Source of the DNA: Candidatus Accumulibacter cognatus
GTDB lineage: Bacteria > Pseudomonadota > Gammaproteobacteria > Burkholderiales > Rhodocyclaceae
Assembly: GCA_013414765.1 (NCBI GenBank)
Contig: CP058708.1
Location: 1,669,553 to 1,733,552 of the forward strand
Length of the DNA stretch: 64,000 nt
Direction: 5' to 3'
A model generated the notes under the pieces. The model made no database searches. It was not told the origin of the DNA and saw only the letters and a list, made by a program, of their open reading frames with translations. Made by a program: the position numbers and the translations under genes. Positions within the stretch are counted from its first letter, which is position 1. Every line of letters begins with the position of its first letter. Of the stretch, positions 34,713 through 43,914 are shown one piece after another.

Positions 34713-35210
34713 CTAGGTGATTCGCGAATGAAAAAGGCCAACGTGCCTGCCGCCGTTGCGCAGCAGGATTTCCTGCGGGTACTCGTTGGCTTGGCCCCAC
34801 AGGATGCGACCGAGGTCGATCTGATGTCCGTGAGGTGCGTGGCACAGCCAACCCACCTCATCGGTGGCTGGGTGCGCTCTGACGCGGTTTTGGCCGCCGG
34901 GCAGCCAGAACACCAGCGCCCCATCGCTTCCCCATTCATCCTGAAAGGACAGGATGGCGGGCTTGATCGCATCGCCTAGCCACGCTTCGGCATCGCCCGG
35001 CGTCAGCAGGTCGAGGCTGCCATCCAGCCCGGCTACAACCAGCGTCCTGCCGCCATTGCTGGGCAGGTCGTCCGGCCAGTTTCCTTTCGCACGGAGGAAC
35101 TGGCGCAGGCTCCAGACCTCGCTGGCTGCGCAGATCTGGTTGCGGGCCTCTTCGTCCCACACCCAACTGGTGCCTCGCACCTGCCAGACCGGGTCGCGCA
35201 GTTGTCTCAT
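34713..35210 (-). CDS. 165-aa protein of unknown function in the PglZ operon
   Basis: No domain I recognise. Mixed alpha/beta, Trp-rich: WQVRGTSWVWDEEARNQICA, GLDGSLDLLTPGDAEAWLG, GALVFWLPGG and a C-terminal HVGLFHSRIT. No membrane segment or signal. Overlaps the methyltransferase stop by four bases (ATGA) and ends 10 nt before the ATPase start, so it is expressed with them. It may be a system-specific adaptor. Confidence 0.6.
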   Translation of the reverse strand: MRQLRDPVWQVRGTSWVWDEEARNQICAASEVWSLRQFLRAKGNWPDDLPSNGGRTLVVAGLDGSLDLLTPGDAEAWLGDAIKPAILSFQDEWGSDGALVFWLPGGQNRVRAHPATDEVGWLCHAPHGHQIDLGRILWGQANEYPQEILLRNGGRHVGLFHSRIT

Positions 35211-38200
35211 TGTTCGTACTCCCCATCGTCATCGAACAAGGAACCCTGCGCGGGTTGGGGTGCCTGGCTGGCGTGCCATGCGTTGTAGATGGACACCGCG
35301 CGCGAGGCTGCGTTGCGGGTGGTCTGATCCGGGCCGTTACGGTGCAGCCATTCCAACAAAGGCTTGAGCGCGACGTGCGGCTTGAAGTTGTCGTTCTTCA
35401 GCGTGTCCGAGGCATTGATGCCGCTCCCGTCAAAGCACGCGCCGATCAGCACCAGCGCCTGATCCAGATCCGACTTGAGATTGCGGCGATGCTTGCCTGA
35501 CCACTCGCGGGCGAAGTCCAGCGGATTGATGCGGGTGAACACCTTGTTCTTCTCCGCGCACCAGCCGCGCTGCACGAACTCGTCCGGCGTGGTGATCGAG
35601 CCCTTCAGGAATTTCTGCAACTGGTCGCGCTTCAGCTCAGGCGCGTTGCCGAAGGTGCGCAGGAATTGGCGCGTGATCGGCTCGGCGTTCACCGGTGGCG
35701 GTTCCTTACCCTTGTCGGCATCCTCGTCGATGAGCTGGTTGATGCCGACCAGCGCGTCGCGCACGGTGATGGTGCGGCCTTCGTCCACATAGACCTTGCC
35801 GTAGTGGCGCGAGAAATATTCCAGCGCCTTGCCACGCCGAATCACCTGGATGTCGGCGGCGGGCAGTCCTTCTTTCGCGTGGTTTTCCAGCATGGCCTGC
35901 AACTGACGCACGTCGGCCATCACCTCGCGGCGCATCCGGCCCCAGCTCACCGGCTTGGGTTCTTCGGTGCGCTTGCGGCAGACGTGGATGATGTCGTACT
36001 CGATGGTCTTGGAGCCGAATTCGCCTTCGCCCTTGGTCTCGTCGGAGCGGATCGGATACGTCGCTTCGAGGTAGTAGCCCGCATCAAACAGCGACTCCAG
36101 CACCGCCACCCACGGCTCGTCCTCGCTGTGGTGGAAGGTAAATGCCAGAATGCCGCTGGGCTTGAGCACGCGGTGCGCTTCGCGCCAGCACTGCGTGAGC
36201 AGGCGCTGGTAGAAGCCATCCGGGTCTTCCGGCTCACGCGCGCGGTTGGCGACCGCCTCCAGCGATTTGGGTGTGTATTCCGTGCCGAAAATTGCTGGGT
36301 ATTTGTCCTTGAGTACTAGGCGCAACCAGACGTAGAAAAAGTCCGCAATCTCAGAGTACTGCACCAAGTCGCCAAAAGGTGGATCGGTGATGACCAGATC
36401 GAGGCCGGCCGTGGGGACGTGCGTGAGATCGGTGGACGAGCCCTGGTACACGCTGACTTCGCCCACGGGATCGCCTGGGTAGACCTTTTCGCTTTTGCCC
36501 GAAAGCTGCTCTGCCACAACTGGAGCGTGTCGCTTCAGATATTCTGCGCTGACAGCCTCCCATGGGGTTTTCGCCCACTCACCCCCTTTGAAAAGCACTT
36601 CCACCGTCGAAGTCCAGGGGCCGTAACCCATCGGAGGAAATACGCCGACTTCCACCACATTGTTCTTCGGATGGAAATTGCTGCCTGACAGTGCTGGAGC
36701 CAACTTATCCAGCTTCATATGCCAGAACGCGAACATGCTCTGGTTGCGAAGGTAGTTCTGAAAGCCGCCAAGAACGTACTCACGCGTCTTCCAGTCGTAA
36801 CTACCTAGCTCAACGATGGCCTTCAGCAGTTGCGCGTGAACGAGCAGCTGGCGCGGGTTGAACATCGTCCACCAGTGTGAGTGGTGATGCCCCTCCACAT
36901 CGTGCGGCCCAATTTCTGCGCCGATTGGAATCGCGCTACGAGGCCAGTATTCCTTAAGATCGGCATCCTTGCGCGCATCCCATTCCGCAAGGGCGGCGTC
37001 GTACTGCTGGCCATATGCCGTGTCGAATGCAGCGAAAAAACGCCCACCGTAGGGCTTGCCCGCCGCATCGCGCTTGGGTGCATAGCCTTGAACTCCGTAA
37101 GCGGCCATCGGCCCGGTCTTGCCCGTGGTCTTAATGGTGGTCATCACATCCTGCACCGTGCCGCAGGCCGAGCAGGTGTAGTGTGATCTCTTCGGCACCG
37201 TGCCTTTCTCGGGCGCAAAGGTGACACCCGTCTCCGGGTCGGTCACTTCATCAGGCAGCGCGCCGCGCACTTCCAGCAGGCGAATCTTCGCGGCGCGTGC
37301 TGCGTCCCACCGCGCGGTCGCTGCCGCATCGTCCTGCGCCGAACCGCCGTAGGGCTGGCCGTTGGCATCCTGCTTCGCCTCGCCCGCCAGCCATTGCGGA
37401 TGCACCAACAGGCTCAGTTCCACCTTTTTGTTCTTGCCCTTGCCCAGATTCACCATCGCGGTGTGGCCGCAATGCGGACAGATCACGCCCTTCTTGCGGT
37501 CGAGCACGGAGTACGGCGCTTCGGTGGGCGCGACGTAGAACGGCGCATCAGGTGCCATGCGCGCGGCTTCTTCCTCCACGTCAAAGGCTTCGCCGCACTT
37601 GCCGCAGGCATGTGCCCAATGCTTGACGGTGAGGGTCTTCACCGCCATTACCGGGCTGGTCATGATCGGCGTGCGGTGGCCGCAGCCCGTCACTTGGCAG
37701 GGCCCGTGCTTGGCCCAGAAGGTGTAGATGATCTCCGGGCCTTCGTAGCGGTAGTCCTTGCGCTCGTCACGCGGGATGGCGAGCGGGTCGAAGTCGGCAG
37801 GCATCGCCTTGTTGCTGGGCAGATGCGTCCACTTGCCTTTCTCACCCTGCGGGCCATCGCAGTAGTAGTACGGCATGATCTGCGGCTTCACTTCGGCCTC
37901 GATGTCGGCGAGCAGCTTCTTCACTTGCTCCAGATCGACATTGGCCAGTTCCTGCTTCACCACGAACCACGCGACCGGGTTGAGGTCGTTGCCGACTATC
38001 TGCATCCCGAGGCGCGAGCCTTCCACCAGCGTGGTGCCGCCGCCCATGAAGATGTCCGCCACCTTCAGGTGTTTGAACGCGCCTTTCTTCTGGTGGTTGG
38101 CGTAGTAGTTGTCCCACACCAGTTTGGCTGCGTGCGACGGGTCGTCCGGCGCTTTGGTGGCCGCCGCGATCAACATCGAGCGGAACACGCTGGAACGCCG

Positions 38201-38413
38201 CCGCGCCCACCACTTCGACATCTGGTAGATCGGCTTGCCCGCGTTGCCCTCGATGATCGCCACCTGATTGACGGGCAGGATGGGGAAGTCCACCTCAAGA
38301 CAGGTCTTGGGGCGGTTGGGATCGTTGAAATCGACCGTTTCCAGCGCGGCCGCCTTGCCAGCGCCGACCGCCTTTGCGACCTCTTGAGCCAGTCGTTGTT
38401 TCTTGGTGGCCAT
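35207..38413 (-). CDS. DUF1156 DNA methyltransferase
   Basis: 1068-aa protein. N-terminal DUF1156 block (CLEVDFPILPVNQVAIIEGN, then KWWARRRSSVFRSMLIAA); SAM site ADIFMGGGTTLVEGSRLG; catalytic motif LDLVITDPPFGDLVQYSEIA, the DPPY/F form of adenine-N6 or cytosine-N4 enzymes; a later HRVLKPSGILAFTFHHS strand. The middle has several CxxC pairs (CGKCG, CPHCG, CSACG), so zinc ribbons are likely. DUF1156 enzymes sit in defence islands with DUF499 ATPases. It probably marks self DNA, as PglX does in BREX; target site unknown. Confidence 0.88.
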   Translation of the reverse strand: MATKKQRLAQEVAKAVGAGKAAALETVDFNDPNRPKTCLEVDFPILPVNQVAIIEGNAGKPIYQMSKWWARRRSSVFRSMLIAAATKAPDDPSHAAKLVWDNYYANHQKKGAFKHLKVADIFMGGGTTLVEGSRLGMQIVGNDLNPVAWFVVKQELANVDLEQVKKLLADIEAEVKPQIMPYYYCDGPQGEKGKWTHLPSNKAMPADFDPLAIPRDERKDYRYEGPEIIYTFWAKHGPCQVTGCGHRTPIMTSPVMAVKTLTVKHWAHACGKCGEAFDVEEEAARMAPDAPFYVAPTEAPYSVLDRKKGVICPHCGHTAMVNLGKGKNKKVELSLLVHPQWLAGEAKQDANGQPYGGSAQDDAAATARWDAARAAKIRLLEVRGALPDEVTDPETGVTFAPEKGTVPKRSHYTCSACGTVQDVMTTIKTTGKTGPMAAYGVQGYAPKRDAAGKPYGGRFFAAFDTAYGQQYDAALAEWDARKDADLKEYWPRSAIPIGAEIGPHDVEGHHHSHWWTMFNPRQLLVHAQLLKAIVELGSYDWKTREYVLGGFQNYLRNQSMFAFWHMKLDKLAPALSGSNFHPKNNVVEVGVFPPMGYGPWTSTVEVLFKGGEWAKTPWEAVSAEYLKRHAPVVAEQLSGKSEKVYPGDPVGEVSVYQGSSTDLTHVPTAGLDLVITDPPFGDLVQYSEIADFFYVWLRLVLKDKYPAIFGTEYTPKSLEAVANRAREPEDPDGFYQRLLTQCWREAHRVLKPSGILAFTFHHSEDEPWVAVLESLFDAGYYLEATYPIRSDETKGEGEFGSKTIEYDIIHVCRKRTEEPKPVSWGRMRREVMADVRQLQAMLENHAKEGLPAADIQVIRRGKALEYFSRHYGKVYVDEGRTITVRDALVGINQLIDEDADKGKEPPPVNAEPITRQFLRTFGNAPELKRDQLQKFLKGSITTPDEFVQRGWCAEKNKVFTRINPLDFAREWSGKHRRNLKSDLDQALVLIGACFDGSGINASDTLKNDNFKPHVALKPLLEWLHRNGPDQTTRNAASRAVSIYNAWHASQAPQPAQGSLFDDDGEYEQ

Positions 38414-38425
38414 TTGGTGCAGCCC

Positions 38426-38827
38426 TTACCGTATTGACTGCATGTGAAGCTCCGAAACGCGGAACATCGGCTTGGTTGATTGTTCTGCCGTAACAAATTC
38501 ATCGACACCCGCATCCAACGCCATTGCGGCATGGATGGCATCCATAGCCGCAATTCCATGCTTTTCCGCCAGATCGTGGGCACGATATAGCGTGCCTGTG
38601 CTCCAATTCAGACATTCGGCCTGATCTAATACGGTGTCGTAAAAGTCGATTTCCTGTTGCCGCTTTTCATACCGTGGCTTTGGCAGCACCTCCAACCGAA
38701 CGGCATCACTGGCTACTAAGGCACGATCAGGATCATCGAGGATTTCGATGGCACGCTGACCTAGTGCGCCTTCTCCTCGAAACGCAGCAATGAGTAGATT
38801 GGCATCGATGTAGGTTCTTTTAGGCAT
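38426..38827 (-). CDS. PIN-domain ribonuclease toxin
   Basis: 133-aa VapC-like protein: first acidic residue in TYIDANLLIAAFRGE, second in VRLEVLPKPRYEK, third in HGIAAMDAIHAAMAL and fourth in EFVTAEQS. Overlaps the upstream small gene by 8 nt, the typical antitoxin-toxin arrangement. Lies between TIGR04255 and the DUF1156 gene. Confidence 0.82.
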   Translation of the reverse strand: MPKRTYIDANLLIAAFRGEGALGQRAIEILDDPDRALVASDAVRLEVLPKPRYEKRQQEIDFYDTVLDQAECLNWSTGTLYRAHDLAEKHGIAAMDAIHAAMALDAGVDEFVTAEQSTKPMFRVSELHMQSIR

Positions 38828-39179
38828 CGACTACCCCCCCACGTCGCAACTGCATTTCTGCGTCCAGACCATCACCATTGAGAAGCTGCCCGCCTGTAGT
38901 TACATATGCTCTGCGCAGAGCAATCAACTTACGCCCCAGTTCAGTACGCGGGCGATAATTGTCCACTACGGCATCTCCCGTTATAGAGGGCTGGATACGG
39001 ATAGTCATTCCGGTATTGCCCCGCAGGTAAGCAGGCCGGATTTCGTTTGTGCTTCTTCGTGTTGTTGGAGACGTAGTTTGGCCTGCATCAGGTAATGACA
39101 TAGGCAAAAGCACCACAAGTCCAGCCATAACTGCCGCAAGGGGGGTTGAACCAGGTATCTGGTAAGTCGCGTTAGTCAT
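38820..39179 (-). CDS. probable antitoxin of the PIN pair, with unusual N-terminal extension
   Basis: 119 aa from ATG 39179, three bases after the TIGR04255 stop. The C-terminal 62 residues (MTIRIQPSITGDAVVDNYRP to LRRGGVVDA) are the likely antitoxin. The first 58 residues hold a hydrophobic stretch, TPLAAVMAGLVVLLPMSLP, strange for an antitoxin; they may instead be leader DNA, with translation from ATG 39008. No clear Shine-Dalgarno supports either. Confidence 0.5.
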   Translation of the reverse strand: MTNATYQIPGSTPLAAVMAGLVVLLPMSLPDAGQTTSPTTRRSTNEIRPAYLRGNTGMTIRIQPSITGDAVVDNYRPRTELGRKLIALRRAYVTTGGQLLNGDGLDAEMQLRRGGVVDA

Positions 39180-39181
39180 GC

Positions 39182-39931
39182 TCAATACTCCGGCTCCATT
39201 AGTTCAATGGCTTTGTCCGTCAAGATATTTTCGAAAAAGAGAGCTTTTGAGCGCTCATGCAAGTGGTCAATCTGGGTTGCAATTTCACTCCACCCCTTGA
39301 GGCTTTCAGCAGGGAAAGTTTCCAAGTCAACAATCGCCCCATCTTTCATGCCTTCGGGGAATTGAACTTGTGCGGGAGTCGCTATCTGCACGACATGAGT
39401 ACAATTGCCCTCCAGCAGTTCGACACGCGTTTGCATTGGCCTGCTTTGAATGTCGAATGCCCCCATCTTCATCGACATCTGCAAGAACGAAAGACTCGGT
39501 GCTGGCTCCAGCGTAAGCAAATCGATATATCTTAGAGAATGACGCATCGGCGCAGGCACGAGACCGCTGTTTTCGACGACCTTGACGAGCGCGAGAATTT
39601 TTTCCTTGAACTCAGTCCATCCCGCATACGGCCGACGACAGTTCAGAGTGATGATCCGGTCGCCCACCTGAAATATGAACGGAGAATTTTTATCCTCCAT
39701 CCGGTACTTTGCCATGTGGCGCAGATTAGGGTCGAATTGAGCCATCTGAGCGGGTATGTCCGCTGACGGCAGGCGTTCGAGCTGAAGACCTCCATGCTGA
39801 CTACGTAATGCAGTAAAGAGGACTCCTGGTAGAAGGTCACCAATTGGCACACCGGCTGCCGATTCGAATTGAACCTGCCAAATTGCTTCTATGAGCGGTT
39901 CTTTCTTGAGACGTTTCGGAATTCGATTCAT
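39182..39931 (-). CDS. TIGR04255 family protein
   Basis: 249-aa protein with the family opening LKKEPLIEAIWQVQFE and R-Y-I-D pattern LRYIDLLTLE. Family members are sporadic, often in defence islands, with unknown activity. ATG 39931 follows the PglZ stop by one base (TGATATG), with GGAG at 6 nt. Confidence 0.75.
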   Translation of the reverse strand: MNRIPKRLKKEPLIEAIWQVQFESAAGVPIGDLLPGVLFTALRSQHGGLQLERLPSADIPAQMAQFDPNLRHMAKYRMEDKNSPFIFQVGDRIITLNCRRPYAGWTEFKEKILALVKVVENSGLVPAPMRHSLRYIDLLTLEPAPSLSFLQMSMKMGAFDIQSRPMQTRVELLEGNCTHVVQIATPAQVQFPEGMKDGAIVDLETFPAESLKGWSEIATQIDHLHERSKALFFENILTDKAIELMEPEY

Positions 39932-39932
39932 A

Positions 39933-40943
39933 TCAGTCTCCATTTTTTGAAATTTCGATGAACGGCGACAGCACTTCCAGCAGCGACAGGCCGCCATGCG
40001 TGAGCGTCGGGTAGCCGCCCTGGCCGCGCCATTTCCTGCGGCCCAGGGCCAACAGGTGCGCGCCGTGCGGGCTGGTGATCTGCAAGGCAACGGGCGGCAC
40101 GAAGGGACCACAGTCGTTTTGTGTCAGGCCCGCGCCGGGTTTGTTGCGCCCGTTTGAGAACGTCTGCCTGAGGAACTGGCCGACTTCGCCATCGGCATCG
40201 GGGAAGTAGCCGGTGGCCGCGTAGCCGTGGTCGGAGGTGATGACCAGCCGCCGGCCGCTGGCAAGGCGCTCGACGAAGGCCCAGAAGGCGTCACTGGTCA
40301 GTTGCTCGGCGACGTCCTTGGTCAGCGGCTCCAGCCCCTGGCCTGCGCCGGAGCCGTCGTGCAGCTTGGCGTCGGGCCAGTGGTGCCAGAAGATCTGGTT
40401 CGGCGTGCTGCCGATCAGGGCTTCGCAGTCCTTCCACGGCCAGTCCGCGGTTTCGGTGCTGGCGGCTTGCAGCTTGTGCGCGAGGCCGCCGCCGTTGTTC
40501 TGGAGCTTGCTGCGGCTGGCGAAGCCGAGCGCGCGGGCGAACTCGTCGGTCTCGCCGGGCAACTCGGAGGCACAGGCAGCGACCTCGTGCGTGGTGAAGC
40601 CGCGTTCCTTCGCACCCTGCAGCAACCACGGCAGTTCGCGCAGGGAAAGGCCGTCGAGGATCAGCACCGCCTTGGCGCTGAAGGGCTCAGCCCACCAACG
40701 CGTCAGGCGATCCGAGGTGCGCTCCACGCTGTCGCCGAAGGCTGGCCACAAGTCCCAGCCGCTGGAGGAGAGGAACAGATCCAGCGCGCCGATTTCGCGG
40801 TCGCGCCGGACGACCTCGCTGGGCGCATTGCCTGCGGCCAGCGGCTTTCTGGCGATCTCGACAGCCTGATCGACGATGACGCGCCAAGCATCGGCGTCGG
40901 AGCCTTGGGTCAGGGCCTGCAAGGCCCCGGCGGTCAGTGCCAT
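39933..40943 (-). CDS. PglZ-like alkaline-phosphatase-superfamily protein
   Basis: 336 aa. Metal-site segments AKAVLILDGLSLRELPWLLQ (first Asp), VITSDHGYAATGYF (Asp-His) and LTHGGLSLLEVLSPFIEI, which is the PglZ C-terminal signature THGGxS. PglZ proteins are the constant part of BREX and Pgl systems, with a phosphatase-like active site whose substrate is not settled. Shorter than typical PglZ (600-900 aa): only the core is present. Overlaps the DUF499 stop by one base. Confidence 0.85.
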   Translation of the reverse strand: MALTAGALQALTQGSDADAWRVIVDQAVEIARKPLAAGNAPSEVVRRDREIGALDLFLSSSGWDLWPAFGDSVERTSDRLTRWWAEPFSAKAVLILDGLSLRELPWLLQGAKERGFTTHEVAACASELPGETDEFARALGFASRSKLQNNGGGLAHKLQAASTETADWPWKDCEALIGSTPNQIFWHHWPDAKLHDGSGAGQGLEPLTKDVAEQLTSDAFWAFVERLASGRRLVITSDHGYAATGYFPDADGEVGQFLRQTFSNGRNKPGAGLTQNDCGPFVPPVALQITSPHGAHLLALGRRKWRGQGGYPTLTHGGLSLLEVLSPFIEISKNGD

Positions 40944-43672
40944 CAATCGTCCTCCTTCTCAAGGTTCAGCTCGAAGCTCATGCCTTCAGGCAGCTTCTTG
41001 AGCAGTTCCTTGAGCTGCGCGCCAGTGGCGGCGGACACCTTGATGGACACCTCCGCGACCTTGGTGGCCGGGCCAATCCCCCAGCCTTCGATCTTGCCGA
41101 TCAGGTTGAGCGGCGACGTGGCGGGGTTCGACAGAGGCGTGCGCGGCTTGGTGGTGCCGCCGTCGCCGCCGAAGATGCCGCCCGGCGTCGGCCCTGGCGT
41201 CGGAGTGGGCGAGCCACCTGGTGTGGGGGCGGGCACGCTTGGCGTGGGGGTCGCTCCACCACCGGATGGCGTACCACCCGGCGACGGCGCGGGCGGCTTT
41301 GAGCCACCCGTTGCGGGCACAGCCGAGGGCAGCATCACGAACACGTCGTCGAGATGGCGGCCCGTAAGCGAGAGCTTGGGGCGCAGACGCCGCCACGCGG
41401 TGTCGTCGTCCTCGCCCGGGTTCGTTTGCAGGTACTCCATGCCGCGCACGTTGATGGCGACCTTGCCCTTGGCGCACAAACGCAGCAGGCGTTCTTTCAT
41501 CGCCGTCTCGCCCAGCCACGGGATGCAGTCCTGCCCGGCAGGGCGCGGCTCCTGCAGCTCGCGCAGGAGCTTGCCGACCGATTCGTTGTTGCTGGCGTAT
41601 TCGAGCACCAGTTCCTCGAAGTCCTCGGGCACGAACAGGTCGCCGGTCAGCGCCTCCTCGATGGCTTCGGGAATCTGCGAACCCTGCTTGTCGAGGCGTT
41701 CGACGCTGAACTTGCACTGCGCGGGGTCGGCGAAGTTCCAGCGTTGCAGCACGGCGAAGCGGTCGAAGCGTTTTTTCAGGTTGTCGCGCAAGGTGCTCTC
41801 GAACTCCTTGTGCAGCTTCCTGTATTCAGGGTTCTGGCTGCTCCATTCCTGCGCCTTCATTTCGGCACGGGCGAGGATGAGCAGGTCGCGATCCATGAAG
41901 GAGTTGGTACTGCCCGCGCGCGGCAGCAGGAAGCGCACGGTGTTGCGGCGCTTCTGCAACTGGTCTTTGAGCCAGCGGCCCAGCGTGGCGTCGAGCTTGT
42001 CGGCCTCCTCGGGCAGCACGAGGATGGGCAGACGAGCATCCCACTTGTCGGGCTGCTCGGCTTCATCGAGCGCCGTCCACGGATCATTGACCCACGATTT
42101 CGGCAGGGCGATCACGCGGAAGGTCTTGGCGACCTCGTCGCTTCCGCCGATGACGTAGCGCACCTGCTTGGCGAGCTGCGCCTGATCCGCCCCGTCGGCG
42201 AACAGCCTGTCGTTGCGCGCGTAGGCCATGAGCTTGGCGCGCGGGTTCTCTTCCTCGCGGAACAGCAGCTTGGTGCCGACCAGATGGATATTGAAGCTGT
42301 TCTCGACGATGGTCGCCAGCTCGACCTGGAAGGCGTTGTCGTCCACCGGCTTGCCACGGGTGATGTCCAGTTGCAGCGTGGCGGGTTCGGCTCCGGCGAG
42401 GTTGCCGACGGCAATCGAGCGCAGCCACAGCGCGCCGATGATTTCCTGCAGGTGCGGCGCGATGCTGGCGTAGTCGTGCCGCGCTTCCTGCACCGAGATG
42501 ATGTTCTGCTGCGCCTTCTCGCGCAGGGTGCGGTGGTGCTGGTTGGCGACGGCTTCGAGCAGCGCGCCAATACCCGAGGTGTCATCATCCAAGCGAAAGT
42601 CGGCAGCGGTGAGGACGGGCACGGCCTCGCCACGGCGCTTGTAAAGGTTGGCGAGGATGCGGATCAGGTCGCGCGTTTCCTGCGCATCGGTGGCGATGAG
42701 CACCTGTTCTTCGAGCAGGCGCAGCAGGTGCGGCGCGTAGGGCCACGATTCGGTGAACTCCCGGCGCTTGCGCCCCTGCTCGGCGGACGGCACGTCGAGC
42801 AGGCGGAAGGATTCGGCGACGTGCTGCGCAACCAGCGATTCGATGGTGCCGCTGGCGACCTGCAAGCGGTTGTCGAACAGGCGGTGCAGCAGCATGCGGC
42901 GGCGATCCTGCTGGATGCGCTCGGCGCTGCCGCCCGCCTTGAAGTCGATGGGGACCGGGTTGACGCGATGCACCTGCTGGTAGGCGTCGCTGCCACCGTT
43001 GCGCACCGAGATCACCAGTACCAGCAGGTCGGGGCGCTCCTTGGCGATCTCCGAAAGAATCTGGATGAAGTTGAACGCCCAGTTCTTCCACGGGTACTGC
43101 TTGGTGTTGGTGAGGCCGTCGTACCACGTCTGGAACTCGTCCAGCAGCAGCATCGTCGGCTTGTTCTCCAGCAGCTCGATGATGAGCCTGTCGGACGGGA
43201 TTTCGGTCTTGGACGCAGCTTGGCCTTCCCACTTGCCCTTGATGAAGGTGCCGTGCGGATGGTTCTCGAACAGCACATCCCATAGAAATTTGTAACGCTG
43301 GCGATGCAGGCTTTCGCCAATGACGTGCATCCCGTCGCGCAGGGCGATCTTGCCGATGGTGGCGTCGGCCAGCGTGGTTGCCCATGCAGTGAGCCACGAG
43401 CGGGTCGAGCTGGGGTCGGTCACCGCGTGGTAAAGCGCGGCCATCAAGTGCGACTTGCCGAGGCCGCGTTCGCCGATCACGACCACGGGGCGGCCCTGGT
43501 TGGGACCGACCGCCTCGATGCTTTTCAGCAGATCATGCGTAGGATAGGTGATCTCCAGGAACTCCTTGGCGGCGATCTGCGTTGCGCCGGTTTTTGAGTC
43601 GTTGGAGAGCTCAATGGCCGTGCCCTTGAGGCGTTTGCCCCGGAATTCTTCGCGTAGCGTCAGTCCAAGCAT
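40943..43672 (-). CDS. DUF499 ATPase
   Basis: 909-aa AAA-type ATPase. Walker A VVVIGERGLGKSHLMAALYH near residue 75 and Walker B TMLLLDEFQTWYDG, then a long helical body. Residues about 785-850 form a Pro/Gly/Thr linker (GGTPSGGGATPTPSVPAP) leading to a small C-terminal domain. DUF499 proteins act beside DUF1156 methylases in defence loci and resemble BrxC/PglY in size and order. ATG 43672 shares a base with the HTH stop (TAATG). Confidence 0.88.
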   Translation of the reverse strand: MLGLTLREEFRGKRLKGTAIELSNDSKTGATQIAAKEFLEITYPTHDLLKSIEAVGPNQGRPVVVIGERGLGKSHLMAALYHAVTDPSSTRSWLTAWATTLADATIGKIALRDGMHVIGESLHRQRYKFLWDVLFENHPHGTFIKGKWEGQAASKTEIPSDRLIIELLENKPTMLLLDEFQTWYDGLTNTKQYPWKNWAFNFIQILSEIAKERPDLLVLVISVRNGGSDAYQQVHRVNPVPIDFKAGGSAERIQQDRRRMLLHRLFDNRLQVASGTIESLVAQHVAESFRLLDVPSAEQGRKRREFTESWPYAPHLLRLLEEQVLIATDAQETRDLIRILANLYKRRGEAVPVLTAADFRLDDDTSGIGALLEAVANQHHRTLREKAQQNIISVQEARHDYASIAPHLQEIIGALWLRSIAVGNLAGAEPATLQLDITRGKPVDDNAFQVELATIVENSFNIHLVGTKLLFREEENPRAKLMAYARNDRLFADGADQAQLAKQVRYVIGGSDEVAKTFRVIALPKSWVNDPWTALDEAEQPDKWDARLPILVLPEEADKLDATLGRWLKDQLQKRRNTVRFLLPRAGSTNSFMDRDLLILARAEMKAQEWSSQNPEYRKLHKEFESTLRDNLKKRFDRFAVLQRWNFADPAQCKFSVERLDKQGSQIPEAIEEALTGDLFVPEDFEELVLEYASNNESVGKLLRELQEPRPAGQDCIPWLGETAMKERLLRLCAKGKVAINVRGMEYLQTNPGEDDDTAWRRLRPKLSLTGRHLDDVFVMLPSAVPATGGSKPPAPSPGGTPSGGGATPTPSVPAPTPGGSPTPTPGPTPGGIFGGDGGTTKPRTPLSNPATSPLNLIGKIEGWGIGPATKVAEVSIKVSAATGAQLKELLKKLPEGMSFELNLEKEDD

Positions 43673-43902
43673 TACTTCCGATCCCCCTTGTTCGATGCCT
43701 TGCTCGCGGCGCGTTCGGGCTTGCCTGCCGATTGCTGCTTGATCCAACTCTCGATGTCGCTGCGCGAGAACCGCCACGTTCCGCCGAGCTTGAACGCCGG
43801 GATCTCCCCGCTGGCTGCGAGCCGATAGATCGTGCGCTTGCCCGCTTTCAGGTAGGCCGCAACCTCGTCCAAGGTCAGGATGTCGCTATCAGGCTCTGCC
43901 AT
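43672..43902 (-). CDS. excisionase/MerR-type helix-turn-helix protein, first gene of the PglZ operon
   Basis: 76 aa: DILTLDEVAAYLKAGKRTIY then GEIPAFKLGGTWRFSRSDIE, the DNA-binding excisionase fold (helix_turn_helix_17), and a Lys-rich tail. ATG 43902 follows AGGA at 6 nt. Being the first gene, coupled to DUF499, it is likely the operon's own regulator rather than an excisionase. Confidence 0.78.
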   Translation of the reverse strand: MAEPDSDILTLDEVAAYLKAGKRTIYRLAASGEIPAFKLGGTWRFSRSDIESWIKQQSAGKPERAASKASNKGDRK

Positions 43903-43914
43903 TGCCGTTCCTAT

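Noticed and set aside
40227-43285. Two 643-aa plus-strand frames
   Set aside because: Antisense shadows of PglZ and DUF499 in GC-rich DNA, rich in Arg/Gly/Ser and without domains.
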